Origin: Litorimonas sp964414555
GTDB lineage: Bacteria; Pseudomonadota; Alphaproteobacteria; Caulobacterales; Maricaulaceae
Direction: 5' to 3'
Length of the DNA stretch: 64,000 bases
Assembly (NCBI GenBank): GCA_964414555.1
Contig: CAYPWW010000006.1
Location: 1-64,000, forward strand
The notes below the pieces were generated by a model. It was given only the letters and a program-made list of their open reading frames with translations, was not told where the DNA came from and made no database searches. Shown here piece by piece: positions 1-9,982 of this stretch. Every line of letters begins with the position of its first letter. The stretch's first letter is position 1. The position numbers were made by a program, and so were the translations under genes.

Positions 1-2447
1 ATGATGATTGCGATGATTTCAACGATCGCCGGAACTCTGAAAACCTCGACACTCGGGGCTCTGACCGCGAGGGTGTCGATACGCGCTTGCTAGATACCGG
101 TCTCGGTGTAGATGCCGGTACGCCTTTTGCCTTTGCACCGTCACAGCGCGCTTTCCGCCAGAATGATGCGCGTGAGGAGCGTGATGCGATCTTCGCTGCG
201 ATCCAGTGGGAGCCAAGCGATAAACTGGAAGTCAACTTTGACGGCCAGTACTCAGAACGCGTTCAGGCTGAAATTCGGAATGACCTCGTCTTTAACGGCG
301 GTCGCCGCAATGATACATCGCTGAACGTTGGCCCGGATGGCACGACGACAACTTTCGATAGCCTCGTTCTGACACCACAAGGTGGCATTCTGCGGTCCAT
401 CACGGATGGCAATATCGAGATTGGCGGGGGAGACTTCCGCCGTGTTGAGAAGTACACAGCTGCGGGTGCGAATGTCAGCTATAATGTCACGGATCGTCTG
501 AACCTCTCTGCGGATATCGCACACTCCAATACAGAGCGGACAGAACGTGCGATTGAATTCCGTATCCAATCCGACACTTCGCCTGTGATCGAGTTTGATC
601 GCCGTAACGGTATCGCGCCACTATTCACGCTTTATGACAATGAATTCGACGTCAATGATCCGTCCAATTACGTTGATCGCCTGCGTGTACGTGTCGACAA
701 TGATGTCTTCCGTGACAACACAATCAATGCGGGTCGCTTTGATGTTGATTATGAGCTGGAAGAGGGTTTCTTCACAAACCTGAAAGCCGGTGTGCGCTAC
801 TCTGATCAGGACTATCTGGAACTTCCCGGTGGTGTGGATACAGGTAATCCGCTTCTCGCCAATACAGGTCGCTTCTCGTTCGAGATCGAAAATGATGGCG
901 AACTGACAGTCAACAACCAAGAAGTCATCGACGATCGCGATGATGATCTCTATGACACGCCAGAGTTTGCCACGTTCCAGTCCGATTTGGTCGGTATTAT
1001 TGCGTCGACGAATGAGGCCTGTTTCAGCCCATTCCCTGAGACTGATTTCCTCAGCAGTGTGCGCAGCGGCAATCTGGTGACGAACATCGATGATGATGGA
1101 ACAGTCCTCAGTGCCACGAACTCTTACGCGACATTTGACGCGTCTTGTGTTGCCGATACGGCCGTCACGTCGCTGAATGGCTTGCTCGCGCAAATCAACA
1201 GCTTCCTGACCAACCCAGATGCGGACGAAAATACGTTTGATGAAGCCTTGAACGCGTTCTCGACTACAGCGCCTAATTTGGTGCGGGATAGCTCACGGAC
1301 GATTGATGTGCAGGAGCGGACATCGTCCTTCTACCTGATGGCGGATTACGACACGATGCTCGACGATTCCGTCCCAATTTCGGGTAATGTCGGCGCACGC
1401 GTTGTTCAGACTAGTGTTGAAGCGCGCGGCTTCCGTTCGTCCCTGATCGTCAATGAAGCCGATAGCGGAGAGCTCTCGCTTTCCTTCGGTGACTTGGAAG
1501 CTGTAACAGCCGAAAACCAATACACGCGTATCTTGCCAAGTGCGACGGCGATTGTCGAAGTTGCCCCGAACAAGCTGGTACGTCTGGGCGTCTTCCGCGC
1601 GATGTCGCGGGCCGACCCTGCCGATATGGGTTTTGGCCGACGCATTGTTCAGGCCAATAATGATGATGAAGATCCGACAACGATCGAGCAGCTGATTGGT
1701 ACGCCTATCGCAGATGGTAACCCCGAGCTCGATCCGTTGATGTCTTGGAACTATGACGCCAGCTTTGAATGGTATCCGAATGAGGATACGATCCTAGCTG
1801 TTGGCGGCTACTACAAGCAGTTCCAAGGTGGTTTTGAGAACGTACGTCAGAACGAAATCTTCAACATCAATGGCACAGACGTCACACGGGCTGTCTCTGT
1901 TCAGCAAACCAGCGATAAGAACTCTGAGTTGTTCGGTATCGAGCTGACAGCTTCCCACGGCTTCACCTATCTGCCAGGCCTGTTGAGCGGTCTGGGTGCG
2001 AAATTGTCCTATAACTATGCCGACTCGAACTTCGAGTTTGAAGACAGCCGTTATGGTGACGCATTCATTCGTAATCTGGACGGTTCACGGACACAGACGA
2101 ATAGCGGCATTATTGCGCCGGGTGGTCTTCCGGGTCTGTCCAAAAACACGGTATCGGCACAAGTGTATTACGGTATCGGTGACTTGGATCTACAGGTGAA
2201 CTACAAATATCGTGACGAGTATTTCCAGCCGTTTATCTCTGATGGTACACGTCTTCGCTACGTCGGTGATGTTGGCGTTTGGGAAGCGCGTGCATCCTAT
2301 AACGTGACCGACAATTTCCGTCTCAGCGCTGAGATCATCAACATTGGAAGCGAGCCTAAGCGGCAATTCGCTTTCGTAAATGACGATCAATATGAAGTGA
2401 ATGATTACGGTCCACGCGTGTTCGTCGGGTTGCGTGGTCGCTTCTAA
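1..2447 (+). CDS. TonB-dependent receptor, C-terminal part (5' end outside window)
   Basis: The frame is open from base 3 with no start codon, so this is the 3' part (about 814 codons) of a TonB-dependent outer-membrane receptor. The visible part is mostly beta-barrel: alternating Asp/Asn/Tyr-rich strands, and the final residues VFVGLRGRF end in Phe, as outer-membrane barrels do. The plug domain and TonB box are not visible. It lies 3 bp before a PL7 lyase gene, so it probably imports oligo-uronides released outside the cell. The family assignment is firm; the substrate is inferred from neighbours only. A TTG at 87 can be read as a start but is internal to the gene. Confidence 0.9.
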   Translation, partial: DDCDDFNDRRNSENLDTRGSDREGVDTRLLDTGLGVDAGTPFAFAPSQRAFRQNDAREERDAIFAAIQWEPSDKLEVNFDGQYSERVQAEIRNDLVFNGGRRNDTSLNVGPDGTTTTFDSLVLTPQGGILRSITDGNIEIGGGDFRRVEKYTAAGANVSYNVTDRLNLSADIAHSNTERTERAIEFRIQSDTSPVIEFDRRNGIAPLFTLYDNEFDVNDPSNYVDRLRVRVDNDVFRDNTINAGRFDVDYELEEGFFTNLKAGVRYSDQDYLELPGGVDTGNPLLANTGRFSFEIENDGELTVNNQEVIDDRDDDLYDTPEFATFQSDLVGIIASTNEACFSPFPETDFLSSVRSGNLVTNIDDDGTVLSATNSYATFDASCVADTAVTSLNGLLAQINSFLTNPDADENTFDEALNAFSTTAPNLVRDSSRTIDVQERTSSFYLMADYDTMLDDSVPISGNVGARVVQTSVEARGFRSSLIVNEADSGELSLSFGDLEAVTAENQYTRILPSATAIVEVAPNKLVRLGVFRAMSRADPADMGFGRRIVQANNDDEDPTTIEQLIGTPIADGNPELDPLMSWNYDASFEWYPNEDTILAVGGYYKQFQGGFENVRQNEIFNINGTDVTRAVSVQQTSDKNSELFGIELTASHGFTYLPGLLSGLGAKLSYNYADSNFEFEDSRYGDAFIRNLDGSRTQTNSGIIAPGGLPGLSKNTVSAQVYYGIGDLDLQVNYKYRDEYFQPFISDGTRLRYVGDVGVWEARASYNVTDNFRLSAEIINIGSEPKRQFAFVNDDQYEVNDYGPRVFVGLRGRF

Positions 2448-2450
2448 AAC

Positions 2451-3365
2451 GTGATTAAACGATTTGCTATTTCGACCGCCGGGCTCTTGGGTTTGGCGGT
2501 CTTTTTGTCTTTGGGCTCTGGATCTGCTGCGGCCGAGAATGAGGATGCGCCCTTTGAGCTTGAAGACTGGTATCTTGGCTTACCCGTCGACGAAGATGGT
2601 GACGGTCAATCCGACCGGATAAGCGAGACGAAACTGGCCAATGGCTGGACCGATCCGCGCTTTTTCTTTTACAGCGACGACGGCGGGATTAGTTTTCGCT
2701 CGCCTGTGCGGGGTTCCACCACGTCGAAGAATACAAAATATGTCCGGACTGAACTGCGCGAAATGCTACGGCGCGGAAATACGAAACATAGCACGACGGG
2801 CCTAAGCCCAAATAATTGGGTCCTATCGAGCGCGCCAAAACGCACACGAGAGAAAGTCGGCGCCATCGACGGCGAATTACACGCAGAACTTCGTATCGAT
2901 CATGTGACGACCACAGGCGACCGTAGCCAGATAGGGCGTGTGATTATCGGCCAAATCCACGCCAAGGATGATGAACCCGTCCGGATCTATTACCGAAAAC
3001 TCCCGCACCATGTGAATGGGACTCTCTATTTTGCGCATGAGATTAAAGGCGAGCCGAAAGACCTAATCATTCCCTTGCTCGGGGACCGGGCGAATAATGC
3101 GCCAGACCCAGTCGACGGGATACCGCTCGGTGAGCGCTTTGGATACAGTATAGTTGCTGCTGGCAATCAGCTCGAAGTCACCATCCTCCGCAAGGGAAAA
3201 CCTGTCGCGCGGAAACGCGTTGATATGACGGACAGCGGATATGACGTGCGCGACGAATATATGTATTTCAAAGCGGGCGTTTATAATCAGAACAATTCAG
3301 GCGAAGCCGACGATTACGTTCAAGCGACGTTCTTTGAATTAAAAAATCTGCATCGCAAAAAATAG
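2451..3365 (+). CDS. Polysaccharide lyase family 7 (alginate lyase-like), secreted
   Basis: This 304-residue protein has a signal peptide (about residues 1-28, ending SGSAAA). The three PL7 jelly-roll signatures are in order: RTELRE at 99-104, QIH at 168-170 and YFKAGVYNQ at 272-280, which supply the catalytic Arg, Gln/His and Tyr. PL7 enzymes cut polyuronates, mostly alginate, by beta-elimination and leave 4,5-unsaturated uronates. The start is GTG, 3 bp after the receptor stop, with only a weak ribosome site, so translation is probably coupled to the receptor. Family confidence is high. Exact specificity (polyM, polyG or glucuronan-like) cannot be read from the sequence. Confidence 0.92.
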   Translation: MIKRFAISTAGLLGLAVFLSLGSGSAAAENEDAPFELEDWYLGLPVDEDGDGQSDRISETKLANGWTDPRFFFYSDDGGISFRSPVRGSTTSKNTKYVRTELREMLRRGNTKHSTTGLSPNNWVLSSAPKRTREKVGAIDGELHAELRIDHVTTTGDRSQIGRVIIGQIHAKDDEPVRIYYRKLPHHVNGTLYFAHEIKGEPKDLIIPLLGDRANNAPDPVDGIPLGERFGYSIVAAGNQLEVTILRKGKPVARKRVDMTDSGYDVRDEYMYFKAGVYNQNNSGEADDYVQATFFELKNLHRKK

Positions 3366-3370
3366 TGTTT

Positions 3371-4600
3371 CTAGGGTTCGCTTAGCCAAAGGCTAGGGTA
3401 GCGAATAGGAAAGTTTCGCGTAACTTCATATACATCGCTATCCGTCGGGAAATCTCTGACGAGATCGCTGAACGCACAGTTCCCCAGAGCATTCCCTGCG
3501 AAAACATAGGCAGGATGGCGCATGGGCCACGCTTCCCAATAGGCGATGTCTTGGCCCAGCGGCCAACGCGATTTATCCTCGACATAGCGGTACATAAAGT
3601 CGATCGCTTTTTCTAAGCCGCGTCCATCCGCCGTCTGAAATGTCCAAAGATTATCTTCTGGGGTCGAGAGAATCTGGGCTATGCCTCCCAACAAATCCAA
3701 TACGAAGAGTGAATAGCCATAAGGTTTTGTTCGAGATAGTTCGTCTGGAAACGCGCCATCAATCCGCATCTGTTTCGCAATATAAACCGTTTTGAACCGT
3801 GTCCGCACAAGCTCGGCCAGTGCTACATCGCCTGTCAGATCAGAGAAAGCCGCAACTTGTAACCCCCAAGCGATGGCGTGGTTGTTGTGCCAGTCTCGTT
3901 CCTTGATCCCATAAGGATGCGTATTCATCCACGTTGCAAAGGTGGAAAACCACGCTTTTATTACAACAAACTCTTCTGCAGGAATTTGTCCTGCTTCACC
4001 TAAAACCTTGGCGGCTCGCGCAACCTCAACCAAGTGCAACGTATCGATGAGGCCGATTGACCGACCGCTATGTCTCCCCTTGATCGCTTGCGCGTAGAGG
4101 AGCGAGGGGTTCATCCGTGTCTCGGGATCGATAAACCAGGCTCGAAAATGTGGATTTGCGGCTTCTGCATACTGCGCCTCTCCCGTTAATTGCCAAGCAG
4201 CGGCGAGGCTGGCCGTGATCTCTGACAAGCGGATCATCGACTGTCGGTGGGCGATGAAATTGTCAGGATTGCTCTGCCCGTCCCGCCGCTCATAGGAAGC
4301 ATCTGGCTGACCCGGAACGGGCCACCAATAATCGCCTTCGGAATAAAAGTCGTTGGGCCCGCCTTCTGTGCGCGGCGATCGGTCAGCCGTGACCGTGCGG
4401 GGCTCAGCCTTCAGATAAACATCCGCTTGTGCGATCACACGCGTGCTTTCGAGCTCAAGAAAGGTCGCTGCGTTGCAGGTAAAGCTTGGGCTCAGCAGAT
4501 TGTCCTGTAAGGGCTGTGTCGCGGGCGGCGTACATCCGAGCATAACTGCAGTCGTGCACGACAGCAGAAACCCACGATATTGCAAAGCTAATCCGTCCAA
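3371..4600 (-). CDS. Alginate_lyase-superfamily lipoprotein (PL5/PL38-like polyuronate lyase)
   Basis: This 409-residue protein has a lipobox (VMLGC, Cys23), so it is probably anchored in the outer membrane or periplasm. The body is an alpha/alpha toroid of the Alginate_lyase (PF05426) type. The motif WHNNHAIAW at 237-245 matches the Asn-Asn-His active-site motif of the PL5 and PL38 families. PL38 members include glucuronan and alginate lyases. The start is TTG and overlaps the end of the upstream (broken) gene by 13 bp; a second TTG five codons in is an equally good start. It is the last gene of the uxaC-uxuB-manD-GH2 operon, which favours a glucuronate-containing substrate. The PL5 versus PL38 choice is uncertain. 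Confidence 0.8.
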   Translation of the reverse strand: MDGLALQYRGFLLSCTTAVMLGCTPPATQPLQDNLLSPSFTCNAATFLELESTRVIAQADVYLKAEPRTVTADRSPRTEGGPNDFYSEGDYWWPVPGQPDASYERRDGQSNPDNFIAHRQSMIRLSEITASLAAAWQLTGEAQYAEAANPHFRAWFIDPETRMNPSLLYAQAIKGRHSGRSIGLIDTLHLVEVARAAKVLGEAGQIPAEEFVVIKAWFSTFATWMNTHPYGIKERDWHNNHAIAWGLQVAAFSDLTGDVALAELVRTRFKTVYIAKQMRIDGAFPDELSRTKPYGYSLFVLDLLGGIAQILSTPEDNLWTFQTADGRGLEKAIDFMYRYVEDKSRWPLGQDIAYWEAWPMRHPAYVFAGNALGNCAFSDLVRDFPTDSDVYEVTRNFPIRYPSLWLSEP

Positions 4601-6282
4601 CGCTGATCGCGCTGCCAGTCATAAAGTGATGGAAAAGCAGGCCGTATATTCAGCCCTTCAACATAAGGGTCTGGGCCATAGTCAAGTGCCAATTCTCGAT
4701 TGCCGTAAATATGTAGCAAACGGGTTTCGACACCGTCCTGTGGTCCGGTCAGGGTGATCGGACCATCGGGTCCGCCTTCGACATTGACGTGAATGTTGTG
4801 AAACGTCGAGTAGCGCCCGTGAGAGGGCTTCCAATAGCCGGCCCCGCCGCCGTCAAAAAAAATGATTTCGGATTGCTCGGCCTCGGGTCGAAGGGTTACG
4901 CGAATGTTGTCAAACAGGTTCTGGTGGTTCGCGCCGCTATGCTGATCCAGCAAAGCCCGCCCCACGACATCGCTGTCGCGGTAAACGCTGCGCACAGCAT
5001 AGGTGTTAAATGACAGCGGGTGCTCGGCGTCGTTTTCGACACGGATCCGTTCTGCCAGCACATTATTTACGCTGCCCATATGGACGGTGTAATGCGCGCG
5101 GTGGTCGCCGCGGGTCGTGATGTCTTGAATTGTGACATTGCCAATGTCGTCAGTGATGATCCCACTATCCGCATTGGTCACGCTCACATTTCGCACGGTG
5201 CTATCATAGAGCCCCATAAGATAGATCGCGTTAAAACCATCCTCGACATGATGAGGCATGCGAATGCCATTTGGAAATTCGATATCGAAATTCAGGATGT
5301 GGACATTTTCCAGACGAAGGTCCCACGGCACGAGCGAGGGCTCGTAATCGGGATCAGCGTCCAGCATCAAAGGCGTCGACAAGGTCAGCTGGTTGCCGGA
5401 TTTTTCCAAAACACGTGCGGTTTGTGTAACCAGAGCCCGCGCGGAGAAATTCTAGTGATGACTCCCGAGCTTTTTGAATCGCGCACGGTCGCCATACATG
5501 GCGTCGAGTAGAGGTCCATTTTCACCCAGTCGATTGTAGAACTCGATCCGGTAGATATCGCCGACTTAGACAGCTCTGGCGTCCGCAACTGTGATTTGTG
5601 TGCTGTCGCGCGTACCGTCTGTGATGGCGCTGACGGGGGCGGGGAAGTCGTCATATCTTTCCAGATAGGCTTTGCCGCGATGGCCATCAGGTTGGGCCCA
5701 GATATAGCCGCCACTCCAAGCGTAGAGCGAAAAAGGCATATCAACATTATTGTCCGCCTCCCGCTGCCGCTTGTCGAATTCCAGCAAATATTCGTCCAAT
5801 TCTTTAAATGCAGGAGGGGTCTTTAGAGTTGACAGCGGGAAGGGGAAATAGAGCGTCGTTCTACCTGCTGCATCGCCAGTAAAGAACAGATCGCTGCGGT
5901 TGAGATAAAGGATATCCGAGAGAATAAACCGCCCCGCCGGAAAGCGAACGGTGACCATGCCGACCTTTGCACGCGCTGCGACCAGCGCCGCTTCTACGGC
6001 CTTTGTGTCGTCCAGACCGTCATCCGCAATGGCGCCGTAATCGGTGACATCAAAGATTGTCCCGGTGGGTACGGGCAGGTTGCGATCTCCATTACGATAT
6101 CCGGCATAGGAAAAGTCCGGCACATAGACAGCATCATCCGTCAGGGCCGCAGGGATGGCTGTCGCTTTAGCGGCAAGTTTTGCCGTTTGTGTCTCAAGCG
6201 TTTCTGCAGCGGTACAAGCGCTGAGCGTCAGCATCGCAAGGGACACGCAGCCCCAAGATAACTGCTGGCGCAGGTCATTCAC
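4588..6282 (-). pseudogene. Pectate-lyase-fold (PF12708-type) lipoprotein gene broken by two in-frame stops
   Basis: The frame from ATG at 6282 gives a lipoprotein signal (LTLSAC) and an N-terminal right-handed beta-helix start (DVTDYGAIADDGLDDTKAV) like Pectate_lyase_3/GH28-related proteins. A TAA at 5568-5566 and a TAG at 5454-5452 interrupt it. The reading frame is otherwise unbroken through 4588 and stays protein-like between the stops (VGDIYRIEFYNRLGENG), so two nonsense changes are enough to explain it: probably Lys to TAA and Trp to TAG. The intact product would have about 564 residues. The start overlaps the GH2 stop by 4 bp. Either the gene died recently or both stops are sequence errors. 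Confidence 0.85.
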
Positions 6283-8717
6283 TTCGCTGGGACCTTGATA
6301 TAAAAGCCGCGATAATCTTGGGTCTGAATATTCACATCACTTTCCGTCTCGCCCGGATAGAGAATGATCGAGGCCGTCCCATTAGCGAATTCACGGACTT
6401 GGCTGCCGGTGGGCGTGCCCTGATGTTTCAGGAAAGTCCCGCCGCCATCAATGGTGAAATATCCGCGATCATTCATATCCACGACGCGCAGGCCGTTTCT
6501 ATCCTGCGCTTCTGCAAAGACGGTTACGGAGCCATCGTCATTCGGCTTAGTCGTCAAGACAATATCGACCATCTTGCCATGTTTGCGCGGTTCATAGGTT
6601 AGGTCATAGGCATGGCTTGCGACAGTCGCGCCGTCTTTGTCATAGCCCGCAACGGACAGTGTGTTTTCACCGTCGCGCAGCGTGACATCCCATGTCAAAC
6701 CGGACGCTGGGTATGTGCTGATGTCGCGATCCTTGCGTCCCAACGCTTGGCCGTTCAACGAAAGCTCTGCGCTGTCGGTGTTGCAAAAGACGCTAATCGT
6801 CTTTTCCGCATCGCCCGTGCGGTAATTCCAATTCGGACTCTCGATCCAGCAGGTCGGGTCCTTTTTCCAATAGCTGGCAAAGACGTGATAGACGTCCTTT
6901 TTCACGCCGTCGCGTTGGACGAGGCCTTTCATGTTGACGAAGGGCAGAGGGTTTTCGGGACGGATGGGTGTGCCGAAATCCTTGAACGCCCATTGCGCGC
7001 TGCCGGCGAAATTTGGATCAGTCTCAGAGATACGCAAATACCAATCAAACAGATCGATCATGTAGGACATATCCCAAACTTTGGATTTGGCGACAGACGT
7101 CACGCCCGTCTGGTTGACGGCTTCTTCGACGGAGCCGAGTTTCTCAGGGTCAGCCGTGCCATAAGGGCCGAAAGGTTTGTCTAGAAAGCGGCCGACATGG
7201 GAACTGCCGCCATATTCCATATGCAGAAGGTAAGGATGCTCAGCGCGGGCCGCCTTGATTGCTTCCTCATATTGGACATAGCCGCCGCCATACCAACCCG
7301 CCCAGATGGAGGGGGAGTAGACATCGATAATGTCGGCGCCTTCCGGGAATTTACGGATCGTGGTTAGGCGCCCGGGGTCCATCTCCTTGGCGATATTGTG
7401 AAGCAGTTGAAGTTCTTCCGCGACGCGGGTTTTGTCGCCGCCACCTTCGGCGTCGGGCAACCAATACATCTCATTGCCTAGCGACCACAGGAAGATAGAC
7501 GCGCGATTATAATTCTGTGCAATCATGGAGCGCGTCATTTCTTGCGTGTTCTCGCGCCATTGTTCGCCCCCGACTCCGCCACGATTCCACGGCACTTCAT
7601 CATAAAGGATAATGCCCAAACGGTCGGCTGCGTCATAGATGACAGGGTCATGGGAATAATGACCGAGGCGGACGAAATTCGCGCCCATTTCTTTGATGGC
7701 TTCCATATCCGCGATGCGTTGTTCATCAGACATGGCCGAACCGACTCCCGCGAAACCTTCATGCAAATGCGTGCCGCGCAGAAGTAGCCTCTCGCCGTTT
7801 AGGAAGAACGGGCCGTTTTCTTTAAATTCAAACCAACGCAGGCCGAAGGTTTCTTCGCGCGTGTCGATGACTGTGCCGTCATTACCCAGCGCTTTAGTTA
7901 TGAGGCTGTAGAGATTGGGCGTATCTGGTGACCAAAGCTGCGGTTGATCGATCGCGAGCTCAAACTCACCAGAAGGTTTTGCAGGGACTACATCACCGTT
8001 AGGGCCGTAAAGGATGAACTCGAAAGTCTCGGCTTCTCCGCCATCCATGATCGGGTTTAGCGAGATAATCGCGCGCTCGGCATTGACGTCCGTATTGATG
8101 CGAACTTGCTCGACGAAAACTTCTGGTCGCGTCTCGATAAAGACATCCCGTGTCAGCCCGCCATATTGAAAGAAGTCGGCCTTCTGGCTTGGGACGATGT
8201 CGAAATCGACGCCGTTATCGACGCGGACCAAAATGTCATTCGCGCCGGCTTTAACCTGATCGGTAATCTCAATGTCAAAGCCCGTATAGCCACCAATATG
8301 ATCGCCGGCCTTATCGCCATTGACGAAAACATCCGCGCGCATCTGAGCTGCCTCGAAGTGCAGGAAATGGCGCTGGTTGTCTTTGGGTGTGAGGTCGAGT
8401 TGCTTGCGATACCATGATCCGTCGCGACGATATCCTGTCACAATATCTGTTGTATCATCCGCGTTCCACGTATGGGGCAGATCGACAGGTTCCCATGCTG
8501 ACATCCCGAAGGCTGCGCCAACGTCATTCGTCGCATTTTCCAGATATTGCCAGCCTTTTGAAATTTTCTGTCGATCCGATGTGACGGCGACTATTGTCTC
8601 TGCATAAGCGGACAGTTCCGCTGTTTCGCTCGACGGTGATGCTGCGCCCTGGCAAGCGCCGAGCGTGAGGCCCAAACCTGTGAGCGATGTTGTCAGAAGA
8701 AATTTCAAATGCGTCAT
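6279..8717 (-). CDS. Glycoside hydrolase family 2 lipoprotein (beta-glucuronidase/beta-galactosidase type)
   Basis: This 812-residue protein has a lipobox (LTLGAC, Cys22). It shows the GH2 order: sugar-binding jelly roll (about 50-200, with QYGGLTRDV), immunoglobulin-like domain (200-300), TIM barrel (300-600), and C-terminal beta domains. The acid/base is Glu416 in WSLGNEMYW and the likely nucleophile is Glu501 in LLHMEYGGSSHVG. The start ATG has a good ribosome site (GAGAGGA). In an operon with UxaC, UxuB and ManD the expected product is free glucuronate, so beta-glucuronidase is the favoured activity; beta-galactosidase is the alternative. Confidence 0.88.
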   Translation of the reverse strand: MTHLKFLLTTSLTGLGLTLGACQGAASPSSETAELSAYAETIVAVTSDRQKISKGWQYLENATNDVGAAFGMSAWEPVDLPHTWNADDTTDIVTGYRRDGSWYRKQLDLTPKDNQRHFLHFEAAQMRADVFVNGDKAGDHIGGYTGFDIEITDQVKAGANDILVRVDNGVDFDIVPSQKADFFQYGGLTRDVFIETRPEVFVEQVRINTDVNAERAIISLNPIMDGGEAETFEFILYGPNGDVVPAKPSGEFELAIDQPQLWSPDTPNLYSLITKALGNDGTVIDTREETFGLRWFEFKENGPFFLNGERLLLRGTHLHEGFAGVGSAMSDEQRIADMEAIKEMGANFVRLGHYSHDPVIYDAADRLGIILYDEVPWNRGGVGGEQWRENTQEMTRSMIAQNYNRASIFLWSLGNEMYWLPDAEGGGDKTRVAEELQLLHNIAKEMDPGRLTTIRKFPEGADIIDVYSPSIWAGWYGGGYVQYEEAIKAARAEHPYLLHMEYGGSSHVGRFLDKPFGPYGTADPEKLGSVEEAVNQTGVTSVAKSKVWDMSYMIDLFDWYLRISETDPNFAGSAQWAFKDFGTPIRPENPLPFVNMKGLVQRDGVKKDVYHVFASYWKKDPTCWIESPNWNYRTGDAEKTISVFCNTDSAELSLNGQALGRKDRDISTYPASGLTWDVTLRDGENTLSVAGYDKDGATVASHAYDLTYEPRKHGKMVDIVLTTKPNDDGSVTVFAEAQDRNGLRVVDMNDRGYFTIDGGGTFLKHQGTPTGSQVREFANGTASIILYPGETESDVNIQTQDYRGFYIKVPAK

Positions 8718-8753
8718 AAATTAATTCCTCTCGGGATAATTAATTAAGTCGGA

Positions 8754-9962
8754 TCACCAGTTGAACATAGAGCCGTCTTCGAGCCGGTTCACAGGCAGAT
8801 AGGCGCGTTGATACGGATATTTCGCTGCCAGCTCTTCGTCGATGTCTACCCCATGGCCCGGGACTTCGCCGGGATAGAGCAGCCCGTCCTTGAACTTATA
8901 GGCGTGGGGGAAGACCTCATCTGTCTTTTCCGTGTGGCGCATATATTCTTGCGCGCCAAAATTATAAATCGCCGTGTCCAGATGCAGCGCTGCGCCCATG
9001 CAAACGGGAGAGAGATCGGTCGCGCCATGAGAGCCAGAGCGGACATGATGCATGGCGGCGAATTCGAAAATCTTTTTCAAATGCGAGATGCCACCCGCAT
9101 GGACGACCGTGCTGCGAATGTAATCAATCAGCCCTTCTTCAATAAGCGTTTTGCAGTCCCAGATGGAATTAAACACTTCGCCGACGGCCAGTGGCGTTGT
9201 CGTGTGCTGCCGGATCATCCGGAAGGCTTCTTGATTTTCTGCTGGCACGGCGTCTTCCAACCAGAACAGATTAAACTCTTCCAAGCTCTTGCCGACCTTG
9301 GCCGCTTCTTGTGGGGTCAGGCGATGATGCGCGTCATGTAGCAGGTGAAAGTCCATGCCATATTTGCTGCGGACCTGATCGAAGAGTTTGGGGATGTGAT
9401 TGATATATTTCGACGTCGACCAGATGTTCTCCGTCGGCAGGTTTCCGTCCGCAGGCTCGTAATACATTTTGTCTTTGGACACGCCGTAGGTGGACGACAA
9501 ACCCGGAATACCGGTTTGGGCGCGGACGGCTTTATAGCCCATATCGAGATATTTCCCGACCTCGTCCAATGTCTCGGCAATGTCGCCACCATTGGCGTGG
9601 CCATAGACCATAATCCCGTCGCGCGATTTCCCGCCCAGCAGCTGGTAAAGCGGCATATTTGCAGCCTTGGCTTTGATGTCCCACAGGGCCGTATCAATCG
9701 CTGCAATCGCGGTCATCGTGACCGCGCCGCGCCGCCAGTAACAGCCGCGATAGAGATACTGCCAAATATCCTCGATCCGTCCGGCGTCTTTCCCGATCAG
9801 ACTCGGCGCGATGTGGTCGTCGAGATAGGAGACAACAGCTAATTCACGCCCGTTCAGGGTCGCGTCGCCGATCCCGTAAATGCCCTCATCCGTTTCGATT
9901 TTGACTGTTACGAAATTCCGATCGGGGCATGTGACAATGGTTCTGATGTTTGTAATTTTCAT
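8754..9962 (-). CDS. manD: D-mannonate dehydratase, enolase superfamily
   Basis: This 402-residue protein matches the ManD/RspA branch of the enolase superfamily end to end. Mg ligands lie in FHLLHDAHH, FWLEDAVP and LAVGEVF (Asp, Glu, Glu), and the catalytic His in GSHGATDLSP. The usual C-terminal RAYLPVNRLEDGSMFNW is present. It dehydrates D-mannonate to 2-keto-3-deoxy-D-gluconate. It stands between uxuB, which makes mannonate, and the GH2 gene in one operon, which supports true mannonate dehydratase rather than a low-activity gluconate-type paralogue. It replaces the iron-dependent UxuA used by E. coli. Confidence 0.93.
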   Translation of the reverse strand: MKITNIRTIVTCPDRNFVTVKIETDEGIYGIGDATLNGRELAVVSYLDDHIAPSLIGKDAGRIEDIWQYLYRGCYWRRGAVTMTAIAAIDTALWDIKAKAANMPLYQLLGGKSRDGIMVYGHANGGDIAETLDEVGKYLDMGYKAVRAQTGIPGLSSTYGVSKDKMYYEPADGNLPTENIWSTSKYINHIPKLFDQVRSKYGMDFHLLHDAHHRLTPQEAAKVGKSLEEFNLFWLEDAVPAENQEAFRMIRQHTTTPLAVGEVFNSIWDCKTLIEEGLIDYIRSTVVHAGGISHLKKIFEFAAMHHVRSGSHGATDLSPVCMGAALHLDTAIYNFGAQEYMRHTEKTDEVFPHAYKFKDGLLYPGEVPGHGVDIDEELAAKYPYQRAYLPVNRLEDGSMFNW

Positions 9963-9982
9963 ATCGAAACTTCTATCTCAGT

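Noticed and set aside
621..1193. Minus-strand open frame of 190 codons inside the TonB receptor gene
   Set aside because: The opposite strand is clear receptor barrel; the composition is that of an antisense frame.
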